A stretch of 64,000 bases of DNA from Nocardiopsis listeri NBRC 13360 (GCF_001570765.1 NZ_BCSH01000002.1:62001-126000); one strand, 5' to 3'; shown: positions 15,056-24,542, counted from the first letter of the stretch. The notes: generated from the sequence alone by a model not told the origin. Translations and numbers: made by a program.

Positions 15056-16027
15056 GTGGGACTCAACCAGTGGACGAACGACCGCGCGGACGACGGACGG
15101 GGCAACGGCGATCGGCCGGTGCCACGGCACGGACGCGCCGCCTTGCTGCGTCTGGCCGGCTGGTTCGAGGAGGCGGAACCGGACCGCGCCGAAGCCTTGG
15201 CGACCGCGGCCTTCGCCCTCCACCCCGCCCGCCACCTGGAAGGACGCGTCGACGACAGTGTCGCGGCGACCACCAGCTGGTGGCAGGGGGAACCGGATCG
15301 CAGCACCATCACCGAGCACCCCGGTGCCCGCCCTCCCGAACCGGTCCGGGACCACCGCGCCCAACAGGCCCGCCTTCGGGACGCCGCCGAGTCCTCGGCG
15401 CACTGGCGCCGCGCGGGCGCCGACCAGATCCGTTCCCTGCTGGCCGAACCCACCGGCGACGACGCCCGGCTGGACCTGTCCGGCGCCGGCATGGAGGTCC
15501 TCATGGAGCTCCTCACCGCCGCGCTCGGTTCGGGCGACGCCTCCCGGCGCCCCACCTCCGCCGGTGACCTGGAGTTCGGCCTGCGCCTGCACGTCATCGT
15601 GGCGCCCGGCGCCGAGGTCACCGTCCGGGGAGAGGGCGGCGACCTGAGCCTGGAGGGGCTGCGTCTGTGCGTGACCCCCTATGGGCAGCACTTCATCGAC
15701 GTCCCCGCCGACCGCACGGTCACACCCGACCCGCCGGAACGCCCGGTCGACCGGACCCCGGCCGCGCCCATCCCTCCGGAACCCGTTTCGGACACCCCCG
15801 AACCGGTGGAACCGGTCCCGACCGAACCACCCCCCGCGGGAACCCCGCCCACCGGAACACCGCACGCCGTGCCCTCGGCCTCCGAGGTATCGGAGGAGGA
15901 CACCGCGCAGGCCCCTGTCGAGGAGCCGAGCGGCACCGATAGCCTCTCCGAACCGGACCCGGACTCCCAGAACACCGGTCCCATCGGGATCACCACGCAA
16001 ACACCCTGGACGCGGAGGTGGGGGTGA
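15056..16027 (+). CDS. DUF2397/TIGR02677-like protein lacking N-terminal half (JetA-like, type III Wadjet)
   Basis: The protein has 323 residues. Residues ~25-222 match the C-terminal half of DUF2397/TIGR02677: ALLRLAGWFEEAEPDRAE, AFALHPARHLEG, ATTSWWQGEP, then a helical DHRAQQARLRDAAE segment and EVTVRGEGGDL. From ~225 it is a Pro/Glu-rich disordered tail. Full-length relatives are near 490 residues and carry an N-terminal winged-helix and helical part, which is absent here. An in-frame TGA at 15050-15052 prevents upstream extension, and the acidic lipoprotein gene occupies the space. In Wadjet systems JetA is the kleisin subunit of an SMC-like complex that recognises plasmid DNA. The stop overlaps the next start (TGATG). 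Confidence 0.78.
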   Translation: MGLNQWTNDRADDGRGNGDRPVPRHGRAALLRLAGWFEEAEPDRAEALATAAFALHPARHLEGRVDDSVAATTSWWQGEPDRSTITEHPGARPPEPVRDHRAQQARLRDAAESSAHWRRAGADQIRSLLAEPTGDDARLDLSGAGMEVLMELLTAALGSGDASRRPTSAGDLEFGLRLHVIVAPGAEVTVRGEGGDLSLEGLRLCVTPYGQHFIDVPADRTVTPDPPERPVDRTPAAPIPPEPVSDTPEPVEPVPTEPPPAGTPPTGTPHAVPSASEVSEEDTAQAPVEEPSGTDSLSEPDPDSQNTGPIGITTQTPWTRRWG

Positions 16028-17421
16028 TGGAGACGAACGCCTACAGCGAAGACGCCGCCCTCATCGGGGAACGCCAGGCCGCCGCGCGCGCCCTCATGGC
16101 CCACCCGTTGCTCACCCGTGCCGCCCACCCGGCCGAGTTCTCCCTGGTCCGCTCGCACAACGAGTGGCTGGTCCAGCGCTTCCAACGCGTGCTCGGCTAC
16201 CGGCTCACCGTCGCCGACGACCACGCCCGCCTGGGTAAACGCGGACTCGTCGACCAGGTCACCGTACCGATCACCCGCGCGGACGGTTCCCGGCTCACCC
16301 CCCGGGCCCTGACCTACCTCGCCCTGACCCTCGCGGTCCTGGTCGAGTACGACGGACCCGTCAGCGTGCGCTCCCTCGCCGCCACCGTGCGCGCGACCGC
16401 CCATGAGGCGGGCATCGACGCCGACCCCGCCCGTGGCCTGGGCGAGCGCCGTGCCTACTGCGCGGCCCTGCTCCACCTGGTCGACCTCGGCGCGCTCACG
16501 GAGACCTCAGGCGCCATCGGAGCCCACCAGGCCGACGCCGCGGTGGACGTCGAACTCCTCCCCGACACCGAGGCCCTGCGCACGGTCACCGTGCACCTGC
16601 CCCGGGCCGGCACGGACGCCGACACCTTCCTCGCCGAGGCTGTCGACCCCGAACCCGAGAGCGACCAGGCGGGAGAGGTCGCCCTGCGCCGTCTGCTCGC
16701 CGAGACCGCCGTCGTGCACCGAGAAGAGCTCTCCGACCGGCAGCGCGACCTGCTCGCGGCCCACCAGTGGCGCGCCGCGTCCGCCCTGGGCAACCTGTTG
16801 GGCTGCGACACCGAGATCCGTGCCGAGGGTGTGGCCCTGGTCATGCCCGACGAGGCGATGGCACGCCCGCGCTTCCCCTCCGACGACCCGGTCGGACACA
16901 CCGCGCTGGCCCTGGTCCGCCACCTCTCCGGTCTGCTGAACCCTGGCCGCCCGACCACGTCCGTCCCCATCCCCGAGCGAGAACTCCAGGTCGCGCTGGA
17001 CGCGCTCGGTGGCGCCGACGCACCGGTGCGCGCGGAGTGGGCGCGTACCGCGGGGCCGGAGATCCCCGATCCCGAACGCCTCTTCGCCCTCGTCCTGGAG
17101 CTTCTCACCGGGCTCGGGCTGCTCCGGGGCGAACCCGGTGCCCGAAGACTGACGGCCGCCGCCGCGAGGTACGGCGCGGAAGTGGACCATCGCGTCCCCC
17201 GGATCCAGGACAATGGCGAAGACAGCCGGACACATCCCGAAGACCGGACACACCCAGAACAACCGCGAGGTTCCGGTCGACAGGAGCCCGAGCCCCGGGA
17301 CGACCCCCGTAGCGACCTCGACCGGGTGGCGTCCGTGCTGCAAGCGGTGGCGAACGAGAAGGTGAGCGCGACCAGTGGTGACACAGGAGACGAGCCAGGC
17401 CCACGGGAAGCTTCCGGCTGA
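16027..17421 (+). CDS. DUF2398/TIGR02678 protein (JetB-like, type III Wadjet)
   Basis: This 464-residue protein opens in the DUF2398 manner (ERQAAARALMAHPLLTRAAHPAEFSLVRSHNEWL), followed by the Arg-rich RLTVADDHARLGKRG and a predicted helical/winged-helix body (LTYLALTLAVLVEYDG). The last ~60 residues are charged and disordered. In type III Wadjet clusters this is JetB, the KITE-like accessory subunit of the SMC complex. ATG 16027 is preceded by GGAGG at 8 bases and overlaps the preceding stop. The end overlaps the SMC-like gene by 47 bases, so the three genes form one translationally coupled operon. Confidence 0.88.
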   Translation: METNAYSEDAALIGERQAAARALMAHPLLTRAAHPAEFSLVRSHNEWLVQRFQRVLGYRLTVADDHARLGKRGLVDQVTVPITRADGSRLTPRALTYLALTLAVLVEYDGPVSVRSLAATVRATAHEAGIDADPARGLGERRAYCAALLHLVDLGALTETSGAIGAHQADAAVDVELLPDTEALRTVTVHLPRAGTDADTFLAEAVDPEPESDQAGEVALRRLLAETAVVHREELSDRQRDLLAAHQWRAASALGNLLGCDTEIRAEGVALVMPDEAMARPRFPSDDPVGHTALALVRHLSGLLNPGRPTTSVPIPERELQVALDALGGADAPVRAEWARTAGPEIPDPERLFALVLELLTGLGLLRGEPGARRLTAAAARYGAEVDHRVPRIQDNGEDSRTHPEDRTHPEQPRGSGRQEPEPRDDPRSDLDRVASVLQAVANEKVSATSGDTGDEPGPREASG

Positions 17422-20400
17422 CCCCGCCCCCACCCCCCGTTACCGCCTCGAACGCGCGGGCATCCGGAACGTCTGGCAGTACGACGACCACGTCCTGGAC
17501 TTCGCAGAGGGGCGACTGCTGCTGCGCGGCCGCAACGGCGCCGGCAAGTCCAAGGCCCTGGAGATGCTGCTGCCGTTTCTGTTGGACGGGGACGTGCGGC
17601 GTCTGGACACCACCGGAACCAACCGGACGAGCCTGCGCTGGCTGATGGCCGACGACCCCCGCGCGGGCCGTGCCCCGGTCGAGGAGGAGACCGGTCCGGA
17701 CCTGCTCGGTGGCCCCGAGGATCCCGTCGAGGGCGCGTCCGACGAAGCGACCCCGGCCCACACCGAAACCGCGCCCACCGACACCGACACCGACACCGCC
17801 TCCGACGATGGCGACGCGACCCCCGGCCCCGTCACCCGCCTGGGCTACCTGTGGGTGGAGTTCACCACCGCGCGCGGGGACCGCGGCCTGGACGCCGCCG
17901 CCCACACCACCGGACCCAACTCCGCCTCCGCCCTGCTCGCGGCGCAGGCCGAACCCGTCGCGGAACCCGAACCCGAGGGCGAGGAACCCCACTACCTCAC
18001 CCTGGGCGCCGCCGTCCTCGCCGTGGGCGACTCCGACCCGCGCTGCGTCTTCTTCGTCACCGAACGCCGGGTCGGACACGACCTGGACCTGGTCGTGGAC
18101 GGCCGACCCAAGCCCGTGGACCGGCTGCGTTCGGAGATCGGTGCGGACAACTGTTTCACCAGCGCGGTCCCCTACCGGGCACGGGTGATGCGGACGCTGT
18201 TCGGCATCGACGACTCCGTCCGCTACCGCAACCTCATCCACCTGCTCTACCGACTGCGCCGCCCCACCATCGGCGACCGCCTGGAAGCGGGCGAACTCGT
18301 CGGGGTGCTCTCCGAGGCACTACCGCCCATGGACGAGTCGATCCTGGACGAGGTGGCCCGCAACATCTCCGACCTCGAACAGGCCCGCGCGGAGAAGAAC
18401 GCCCTCACCGAGGCCGACGGCGGCATCGCCGAGTTCCTCACCGACTATCACGGTTACCTGGTCCACACCCTGCGCGCCCGGGCCGCCGAGGTCCGCGAAC
18501 AGCTCGACGCCCGTGACCGACGCGTGGACGAGACCGACCGACTGCGCGCCGAACTCGACGAGCTCATCTCGGACGAGAGCCAGATCTCCGAGGAGCGCGA
18601 CCAGGCCCGCCGCACCCGCGACACGGCCGAGGCCGACGACGGAACCCTCGCCTCCGCCCAACAGGACGCGGCCACCGCCACCGCCAACGAACGTCGCGCC
18701 TACGACGCGGCCGTGGGCGCCTACATCCGCGCCGCGGAGGCGGCCTGGGCCGCCTCCGAACACGCCACCACCACCGAGGACCACGCGATCGAGCGGTTGG
18801 GCGAGGACGTCTCCGCCGTCGAACGCGCCCTCGACGTCCTGCGACAGACCCACGCCGAAGCCGGCCGCGCTGCCACGGCCGCCGGCCTGGACCCCCGTGC
18901 GCTGGGCCGGGTCCCCGACACCCGCACCACCGTGCACGCGCCCCGTGAGAGCACCACCCGGGTGGACATCCAAGGCCTCGAACAGGCCGTGGAACGCGCT
19001 CCCGTCGACGGCATCGACCTCGACGACCTGCGCGAGAACCTGGGCCGACTGCACGACCGGCTCACCACCGCGGCCGACGCCGCGGCCGACCGCACCGACC
19101 AGGCCGCCCGTCTCACCGGCCTGACCAGCGCGGAGACCGCCGCGGACCGTCGCCTGGTCGCCCTGACCAGCGAGTCGGAGAGCGCCCAGGCCATCCTCGA
19201 ACACACCCACACCCGCGAACAGGACGCCATCGCCGGGCTGCGCGAACAGAGCGCCGCCTACGCCGAGGGCGTTCGCACCTGGGCGGCGCGCCTGCGCGAC
19301 TCCAGCCACGCCCACGCCCTGGGCGACGCCATCCACGAGCTGGAGGGCAGCGTGGAGCTGCCCATCTCCGACGCGCTGCGCGTGCTGGACCCCGATGTGC
19401 CCGCCAAGGTCGCCCGCCGGGCCCACCTCGCCGTCGACCCGCTCCTGGAGGAGCTGCGCGCCCGACGTGACGTGGCCGTCAACGAGGAGGGCCAACTCGC
19501 CGACGAGCTCGCCGAGCTCGCCGAACGCAAGGCCAAGAACGCCGACGCCGCACCCGAACGCCCAGCGTGGGCCACCTACGCGCGCCCCGACTCCGACGGC
19601 GTCCCCTTCCACCTCGCCGTCGACTTCGCCAACGGGCTCACCACGCGTGAACAGGCCGGGCTCGAAGCCGCACTGGAGGCCAGCGGTCTGCTTGCCGGTT
19701 GGATCCGCTCCGACGGCACCCTGTACGACCCCGCCACCCGAGACCTCATGATCACCCCGGCCCGCCCCGCCAAGGGCCGCACCCTCTTCGACGTGCTCGT
19801 ACCGGTCGCCGTCCCCGACCGCGGCGTCGACAACGACAACCTGCGCGCCCTGTTGGCCTCCATCGCCCTGGGTTCGGAGTCGACCGCCGCCTCCACGGAG
19901 GACACCGAGGCCAAGCACCGCCGGGACAGCTCCGTGGCCACCGTCAGCTCCATGTCGCTCTCCGGAGGTTGGCGCCTGGGCGTGGCCTCCGGAGCACACA
20001 CCAAGACCGAACCGGAGTACATCGGCGAGGCAGCCCGCAAACGCGCCCGCGACCGTCAGACCGCCAACACCGACCGCCGCATGGCCATCGCCGAGGCCCT
20101 CCTCGCCGAGGCCGGCGAACGACGGTGGGCGGTGGAGCACTCCTACTCCGAACTCCTGGAGGTCTCGCGGGACCTGCCGGACGCCTCACCTCTGGTCCGG
20201 GCCTGGGCCACCCTCGACGTGGCACGCACCGACGTCGCCGCGGCCCGTCGCTCGCACGACACCGCCCGAGCCACCGCCGACGCCGCCCGTACCGAGCTCC
20301 TGGACCTTCGCCGTCGCCTCAAGGACGCCGCCGGGACCGAGGGACTGCCCACCACGCGTGCCGAACTCGACAGCGCCCTGAGGGCCATGGACCACCTCCG

Positions 20401-22009
20401 CGTCCTCATCGCCTCGGCCCTGCGCGACCTCGAAGTCCTCGCCTGGCAGTTGGCCGACCACGAACGCCACGTCGCGGCCTGGAGCCGCACCCGATCGGCG
20501 CGTCTGGTCGCCGAGGACGCCCGAGCCGGTGCCATCGACGACATGATCACCGTGCGTCGCCAGTTCGAACTGGGCGATCGCGCGCGGGGAGTGCCCGGCG
20601 AACAGATCGAGGCGGCCCGCGACCAGGTCCGCGCCCGCGCCGAAGAGGCCGCCGAACGCCTTCCCGAACTCGAACGCCGAGCCCAACAGGCACGCGACGA
20701 CCGGGTGGCCGCCGAGGCACGCCTGGAAGCGGCCACCATCGAACGGGCCGAACAGGTCCGCCGTGCCCTCAACACGGGGGAGAACCTGGTCGGCGCGGTC
20801 ACCACCCTCGGCGACCCCGCGGCCAAGGCGGTCAAGGGGACCGAGGACACCCTTCCCGACGCCGTCCTGCTGCGCGCCGCAGGGCTGGAGGACTGCGCCG
20901 CCGACGACGGCCCACTGACCCGCTACCTGGCCGCCCTGGAGACCGGAGCCGACACCGAACCCGTCGGCCCCGACACCCGCCTGGACCTCCTCGCCGACTT
21001 CGTCGAACGGCTGGAGGCCGGCCTGGCCGCGCAGACCGACGTCACCGAGGTCGACGACAGCGCCATCCTCGGCAGCCGTGAGGACCTACAGCGTCTCCTC
21101 ACCTCCGTCGGCCGGGCGCAGACCCGCACCGAACTCACCGAACCCCGGGGCGTCAAACGCCTCACCGTCCACGACGAGGACGGGGCACACGACGTCACCG
21201 CCTACGCCGAACACGTCGCGGCGTCCGTGACCAAGGCCGAGGAGGCCGTCGCCATCGCGGAGGAGGAGGCCTTCGAACGCCACCTGCTCGGCGAGCTCGC
21301 CGGGCACCTGTCCCATCAGATCGACGAGGCCCGCGCCCTCATCACCACCATGAACGACGTCCTCAAGGACGTCACCACCTCCGCCGGTCTCGGCGTGCGA
21401 CTGGACTGGAACCTGGCCCCCGACGCGGGAGCCGACGTCGAGGCGGTCGTCCCCCTGCTGGCCACACCGCCGGAGGAACGCACCCGTGTCCAGACCACCC
21501 GGCTACGCGACGCGCTGCGCCGCTGCATCGAGGCGATCCGCCGACTCGACCCGACCGCCACCGGCGGCGCCCAACTCCGCGCGGCCCTGGACTACCGATC
21601 CTGGTTCACGTTCACCGTGTACGTCACCGACTCCGCGGGCGACGAACGCCGTCTGGGCCATCGCACCGCCCTCAGCCAGGGCGAACAGCGCGTGGTCGCC
21701 TATCTGGTGCTGTTCGCGGCGGCCGCAGCCCATTTCGACGCCCTCGCGGCCCGGGCGCCCTGGGCGCCTCGCCTGATCCTGTTGGACGACGCCTTCGCCA
21801 AGGTCGACGAACCCACTCACGGCAGGCTCCTGGGTCTCCTGGTCGAACTCGACCTCGACTTCGTGCTGACCTCCGAACGGGTCTGGGGCTGCTTCGCGAG
21901 CGTGCCCAGCCTCAACATCTACGAATGCCTGCGCGACCCCAACGTGCCCGGGATCGCGACCCTGCACTTCACCTGGGACGGCAGCCGGAGGAAACTGGTG
22001 GGGGTGTGA
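17375..22009 (+). CDS. Giant SMC-like ATPase, TIGR02680 type (JetC-like)
   Basis: The 1544-residue ATPase has Walker A GRNGAGKS at residues 52-59, long Glu/Arg/Ala-rich coiled-coil stretches (~335-650 and ~1000-1330), the ABC signature LSQGEQR at ~1433, Walker B LILLDDAF at ~1466 and the C-terminal TSERVWG typical of TIGR02680. It is the motor of a type III Wadjet-like complex, in which SMC-type loop extrusion is thought to sense small circular DNA. Two acidic, Thr/Asp-rich inserts (~100-153, ~172-206) lie between Walker A and the next conserved strand and help explain why it is longer than the ~1350-residue family norm. GTG 17375 is used, with GTG 17378 possible. Confidence 0.92.
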   Translation: MVTQETSQAHGKLPADPAPTPRYRLERAGIRNVWQYDDHVLDFAEGRLLLRGRNGAGKSKALEMLLPFLLDGDVRRLDTTGTNRTSLRWLMADDPRAGRAPVEEETGPDLLGGPEDPVEGASDEATPAHTETAPTDTDTDTASDDGDATPGPVTRLGYLWVEFTTARGDRGLDAAAHTTGPNSASALLAAQAEPVAEPEPEGEEPHYLTLGAAVLAVGDSDPRCVFFVTERRVGHDLDLVVDGRPKPVDRLRSEIGADNCFTSAVPYRARVMRTLFGIDDSVRYRNLIHLLYRLRRPTIGDRLEAGELVGVLSEALPPMDESILDEVARNISDLEQARAEKNALTEADGGIAEFLTDYHGYLVHTLRARAAEVREQLDARDRRVDETDRLRAELDELISDESQISEERDQARRTRDTAEADDGTLASAQQDAATATANERRAYDAAVGAYIRAAEAAWAASEHATTTEDHAIERLGEDVSAVERALDVLRQTHAEAGRAATAAGLDPRALGRVPDTRTTVHAPRESTTRVDIQGLEQAVERAPVDGIDLDDLRENLGRLHDRLTTAADAAADRTDQAARLTGLTSAETAADRRLVALTSESESAQAILEHTHTREQDAIAGLREQSAAYAEGVRTWAARLRDSSHAHALGDAIHELEGSVELPISDALRVLDPDVPAKVARRAHLAVDPLLEELRARRDVAVNEEGQLADELAELAERKAKNADAAPERPAWATYARPDSDGVPFHLAVDFANGLTTREQAGLEAALEASGLLAGWIRSDGTLYDPATRDLMITPARPAKGRTLFDVLVPVAVPDRGVDNDNLRALLASIALGSESTAASTEDTEAKHRRDSSVATVSSMSLSGGWRLGVASGAHTKTEPEYIGEAARKRARDRQTANTDRRMAIAEALLAEAGERRWAVEHSYSELLEVSRDLPDASPLVRAWATLDVARTDVAAARRSHDTARATADAARTELLDLRRRLKDAAGTEGLPTTRAELDSALRAMDHLRVLIASALRDLEVLAWQLADHERHVAAWSRTRSARLVAEDARAGAIDDMITVRRQFELGDRARGVPGEQIEAARDQVRARAEEAAERLPELERRAQQARDDRVAAEARLEAATIERAEQVRRALNTGENLVGAVTTLGDPAAKAVKGTEDTLPDAVLLRAAGLEDCAADDGPLTRYLAALETGADTEPVGPDTRLDLLADFVERLEAGLAAQTDVTEVDDSAILGSREDLQRLLTSVGRAQTRTELTEPRGVKRLTVHDEDGAHDVTAYAEHVAASVTKAEEAVAIAEEEAFERHLLGELAGHLSHQIDEARALITTMNDVLKDVTTSAGLGVRLDWNLAPDAGADVEAVVPLLATPPEERTRVQTTRLRDALRRCIEAIRRLDPTATGGAQLRAALDYRSWFTFTVYVTDSAGDERRLGHRTALSQGEQRVVAYLVLFAAAAAHFDALAARAPWAPRLILLDDAFAKVDEPTHGRLLGLLVELDLDFVLTSERVWGCFASVPSLNIYECLRDPNVPGIATLHFTWDGSRRKLVGV

Positions 22010-22060
22010 TCCGCGCCTCGTGTTGTAGACATCACCAGCGGGCTTGCACCTTTCCTGTCC

Positions 22061-22066
22061 TAGTCT
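22061..22066 (+). promoter_or_regulatory. Candidate -10 of the RecF/SbcC-like gene
   Basis: TAGTCT within the exact 12-base word CTAGTCTGCTGA (22060-22071), shared with the jetA-like promoter region. Start codon GTG 22095 is 28 bases downstream. No convincing -35 was found. Confidence 0.35.
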
Positions 22067-22094
22067 GCTGACGCAGGTTCTGAAACGGAGCGGG

Positions 22095-24197
22095 GTGGCG
22101 AAGGTGACTCGGGGACCCGAGGCGGGCGCGAACGGAGGACCGGACGGCCGGGGGGTCGCTCCCGGGGCCGACGACCCCACCACGAAGGGACTCCTGGAGG
22201 CGTTGGCGCGCTCCGGGGTGCCCTCACGGGTCCGATCATGGGTCAACGCCGCCCTGTGGGGCGATGATGCCCTGGAGGCCCTCCTGCGGGGTGAACACTT
22301 CCCCGAGGCCGTTCCCGAGCCCCCGAGCGTTCCGCCCGGATCGATGCGTCGCGCCTACCTCACCGGCATCCGGGTCCAGGGTTTCCGCGGCATCGGTCGG
22401 CCGGCCGAACTCACCTTCCCGGCCGGCCCCGGACTCACCGTGATCGTCGGCCGCAACGGATCCGGCAAGTCCAGCTTCGCCGAGGCCGCCGAAGCCGCCC
22501 TGACCGGTCGCAACCCCCGTTGGGACGCCATGCCCACGGGATGGCGCGACGGCTGGCGCAACCTGCACTACGACGAGCGCACAGAGGCCAGCGTCGACAT
22601 CCACATCGCGGGGGACCACGGACCCACGCGGATCAGTCGCCGCTGGACCGGTGAGAGCGTTCGCTCCGCCCGCGGCGAGGTCGTGCACCCGAGCGGCGAG
22701 GTCTCGCCGCTGCGCACCCTGGACTGGGGCGAGAACCTGGTCCGCTACCGGCCCTTCCTGTCCTACGACGAACTCGGCCGTACCGTCACCGGTCGCGCCG
22801 CCGAGCTCTACGACACCCTCACCGCACTCCTGGGCATCACCGGGCTCGCAGAGGCGGAGCGTCGCCTCGCCAAGGTCTGCGACGGCCTCGTCCGCCGCCG
22901 AGACCGTCCCTCGCGCTCCCTGGGGCCGCTCCTGGACGCGCTCGGCGCCTCCGCCGACCCTCGGGCGGCCCAGAGCGCAGGGCTGCTCTCCGCACCCGAC
23001 ATGGACCTGGACGCCCTGCGTCGACTGGCCGCCGACGACGGCCCCAGCGACCCGGCCCAACACGTCGTCATGCGTAGGCTGCGCCGACTCAGCGTCCCCG
23101 AACGCGTCGTCATGAGCGACGTCGTCAACGAGCTGCGGGGCGCCTCCATGGAACTGGCCATGGCGGCCGGTACCAAGGGCGACCACGCCCACGGGGTGGT
23201 CCGGCTCCTCGAACAGGCGCTGGAACACCACAAGCGTCATCCCACCGAGACCACCTGCCCCACATGCGCCACCACCGGAGCACTGGGGGCCGACTGGGTG
23301 CGGCGCGCCAACGCCCAACTGCGCGCGCTACGCCCCCAGGCCGCGATCACGTCGGCCGCCTACGAACGCGCCGACGTCGCTCGCGACCAGGCCCGCTTCC
23401 TGCTCTCCCCGATGCCCGGCTGGCTCCCCCCGGAGAGCGAACTCGGCCAGGTGTGGTCTCTGTGGGAGTCCGGTTCCGACATCGAGGACCTCGCCGAACT
23501 CGCCGACCACATCGAGGACGTGGGCCGTAGGCTCCGCGCGGCCGCGGTCAGCGCGCGTCGGGACGCGTCCGAACGCCTGGAGGACCCCACCGACGGGTGG
23601 TCGGACCTCGCCGAACGGCTCTCCGAGTGGTTGGACGACGCCCAGGACGCCATCAAGGCGAGCGAGTCCCTCTCATACGCGGAGGCCGCGCTCGGACAGC
23701 TCACCGAGTACGCCCGGGCGGTGCGCGCCGAACGGCTCGGTCCGGTCGCGGCCCAGGCCGAACAGGTCTGGTTCCGGCTGCGCCAGGAACGCCACATCGA
23801 CCTACAGGGCATGCGGCTCATCGGCCGTGGGGCCCGGCGAAGGGTCGAGGTGGACGTGTCCGTGGACGGCGTGGAGGACCAGACCAGCGCGCCCGGGCTG
23901 CTCAGCCAGGGCGAGTTCCAGGCCCTGGCGCTGTCCATCTGTCTGCCGCGCACCCTCGTCGAGGGCAACCCGTTCGGGTTCCTGCTGCTGGACGACCCGG
24001 TCCAGGCCATGGACACCGAGACCGTGGAGGGACTCGCCTCCGTGCTGGCCGAGGTGGGCCGGCACCGGCAGCTCATCGTCTTCACCCACGACACCCGACT
24101 GTCGGACGCGCTGCGCCGGCTGGGGCTGGCCGCGGACATCCGCACGATCAACCGCGACGCCATGTCCAACGTCTGGCTCGCCGAGAACGGCGTCTGA
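22095..24197 (+). CDS. RecF/SbcC-like AAA ATPase in the Wadjet-like cluster
   Basis: This ~700-residue ABC-type ATPase follows an N-terminal ~90-residue extension. It has the opening strand LTGIRVQGFRGIG, Walker A GRNGSGKS (~119-126), a CPTC pair (~388-391) at the tip of the intervening helical region that may act as a one-motif zinc hook, the signature LSQGE (~603), Walker B FLLLDDP (~629) and the H-loop IVFTHD. No nuclease domain is recognisable. The architecture resembles SbcC/Rad50, DndD or RecF-type DNA-repair and defence ATPases. It starts 85 bases after the SMC-like gene, where type III Wadjet clusters normally carry the DUF2399 nuclease (JetD). GTG 22095 follows GGAG; GTG 22104 is an alternative. 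Confidence 0.85.
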   Translation: MAKVTRGPEAGANGGPDGRGVAPGADDPTTKGLLEALARSGVPSRVRSWVNAALWGDDALEALLRGEHFPEAVPEPPSVPPGSMRRAYLTGIRVQGFRGIGRPAELTFPAGPGLTVIVGRNGSGKSSFAEAAEAALTGRNPRWDAMPTGWRDGWRNLHYDERTEASVDIHIAGDHGPTRISRRWTGESVRSARGEVVHPSGEVSPLRTLDWGENLVRYRPFLSYDELGRTVTGRAAELYDTLTALLGITGLAEAERRLAKVCDGLVRRRDRPSRSLGPLLDALGASADPRAAQSAGLLSAPDMDLDALRRLAADDGPSDPAQHVVMRRLRRLSVPERVVMSDVVNELRGASMELAMAAGTKGDHAHGVVRLLEQALEHHKRHPTETTCPTCATTGALGADWVRRANAQLRALRPQAAITSAAYERADVARDQARFLLSPMPGWLPPESELGQVWSLWESGSDIEDLAELADHIEDVGRRLRAAAVSARRDASERLEDPTDGWSDLAERLSEWLDDAQDAIKASESLSYAEAALGQLTEYARAVRAERLGPVAAQAEQVWFRLRQERHIDLQGMRLIGRGARRRVEVDVSVDGVEDQTSAPGLLSQGEFQALALSICLPRTLVEGNPFGFLLLDDPVQAMDTETVEGLASVLAEVGRHRQLIVFTHDTRLSDALRRLGLAADIRTINRDAMSNVWLAENGV

Positions 24198-24469
24198 GGG
24201 GCTCTGAGGGGAGTGAGGGGTCCTGACGGCTCCTCACGGGCGTGCACGCCGTCACATTCGGGCCGTTTTTCGAGGCGTGGGACAGGCTCTGAAAACTCTA
24301 AGAATCCTGCTCTGACCAGGGATTTCGTGATCCGGTGTCGGCCTCGGGCAAGCCGGTGGGAGGGGGCTTGGGCCTTCGATTTGGCAGACCACCCCTCAAT
24401 CCCTGTATAGTCATGACCAGCGCAAGGGGGCAACACCCCCGGGGCGGACGAGAGAAAGTCCCACGGCGC
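24198..24469 (+). other. Intergenic region before tRNA-Thr
   Basis: No gene seen. A weak inverted repeat (GTGAGG ... CCTCAC, 24213-24237) could terminate the ATPase transcript. The far end holds the tRNA-Thr promoter. Confidence 0.5.
24381..24411 (+). promoter_or_regulatory. Promoter of tRNA-Thr
   Basis: TTGGCA (24381-24386), a 19-base spacer and TATAGT (24406-24411) lie ~60 bases upstream of the tRNA. Both boxes are close to the housekeeping consensus. Confidence 0.6.
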
Positions 24470-24542
24470 GCCCCTTTAGCTCAGTCGGCAGAGCGTCTCC
24501 ATGGTAAGGAGAAGGTCTACGGTTCGATTCCGTAAAGGGGCT
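24470..24542 (+). tRNA. tRNA-Thr (GGT)
   Basis: A 73-nt cloverleaf with acceptor GCCCCTT/AAGGGGC, anticodon GGT at 24503-24505 and T-loop GGTTCGATTCC. The discriminator is T24542 and CCA is encoded at 24543-24545. Confidence 0.96.

Noticed and set aside
12436-24542. Genomic island integrated at tRNA-Tyr or tRNA-Thr
   Set aside because: The accessory block is flanked by tRNAs, but I found no integrase and no repeat of either tRNA 3' end on the other side.
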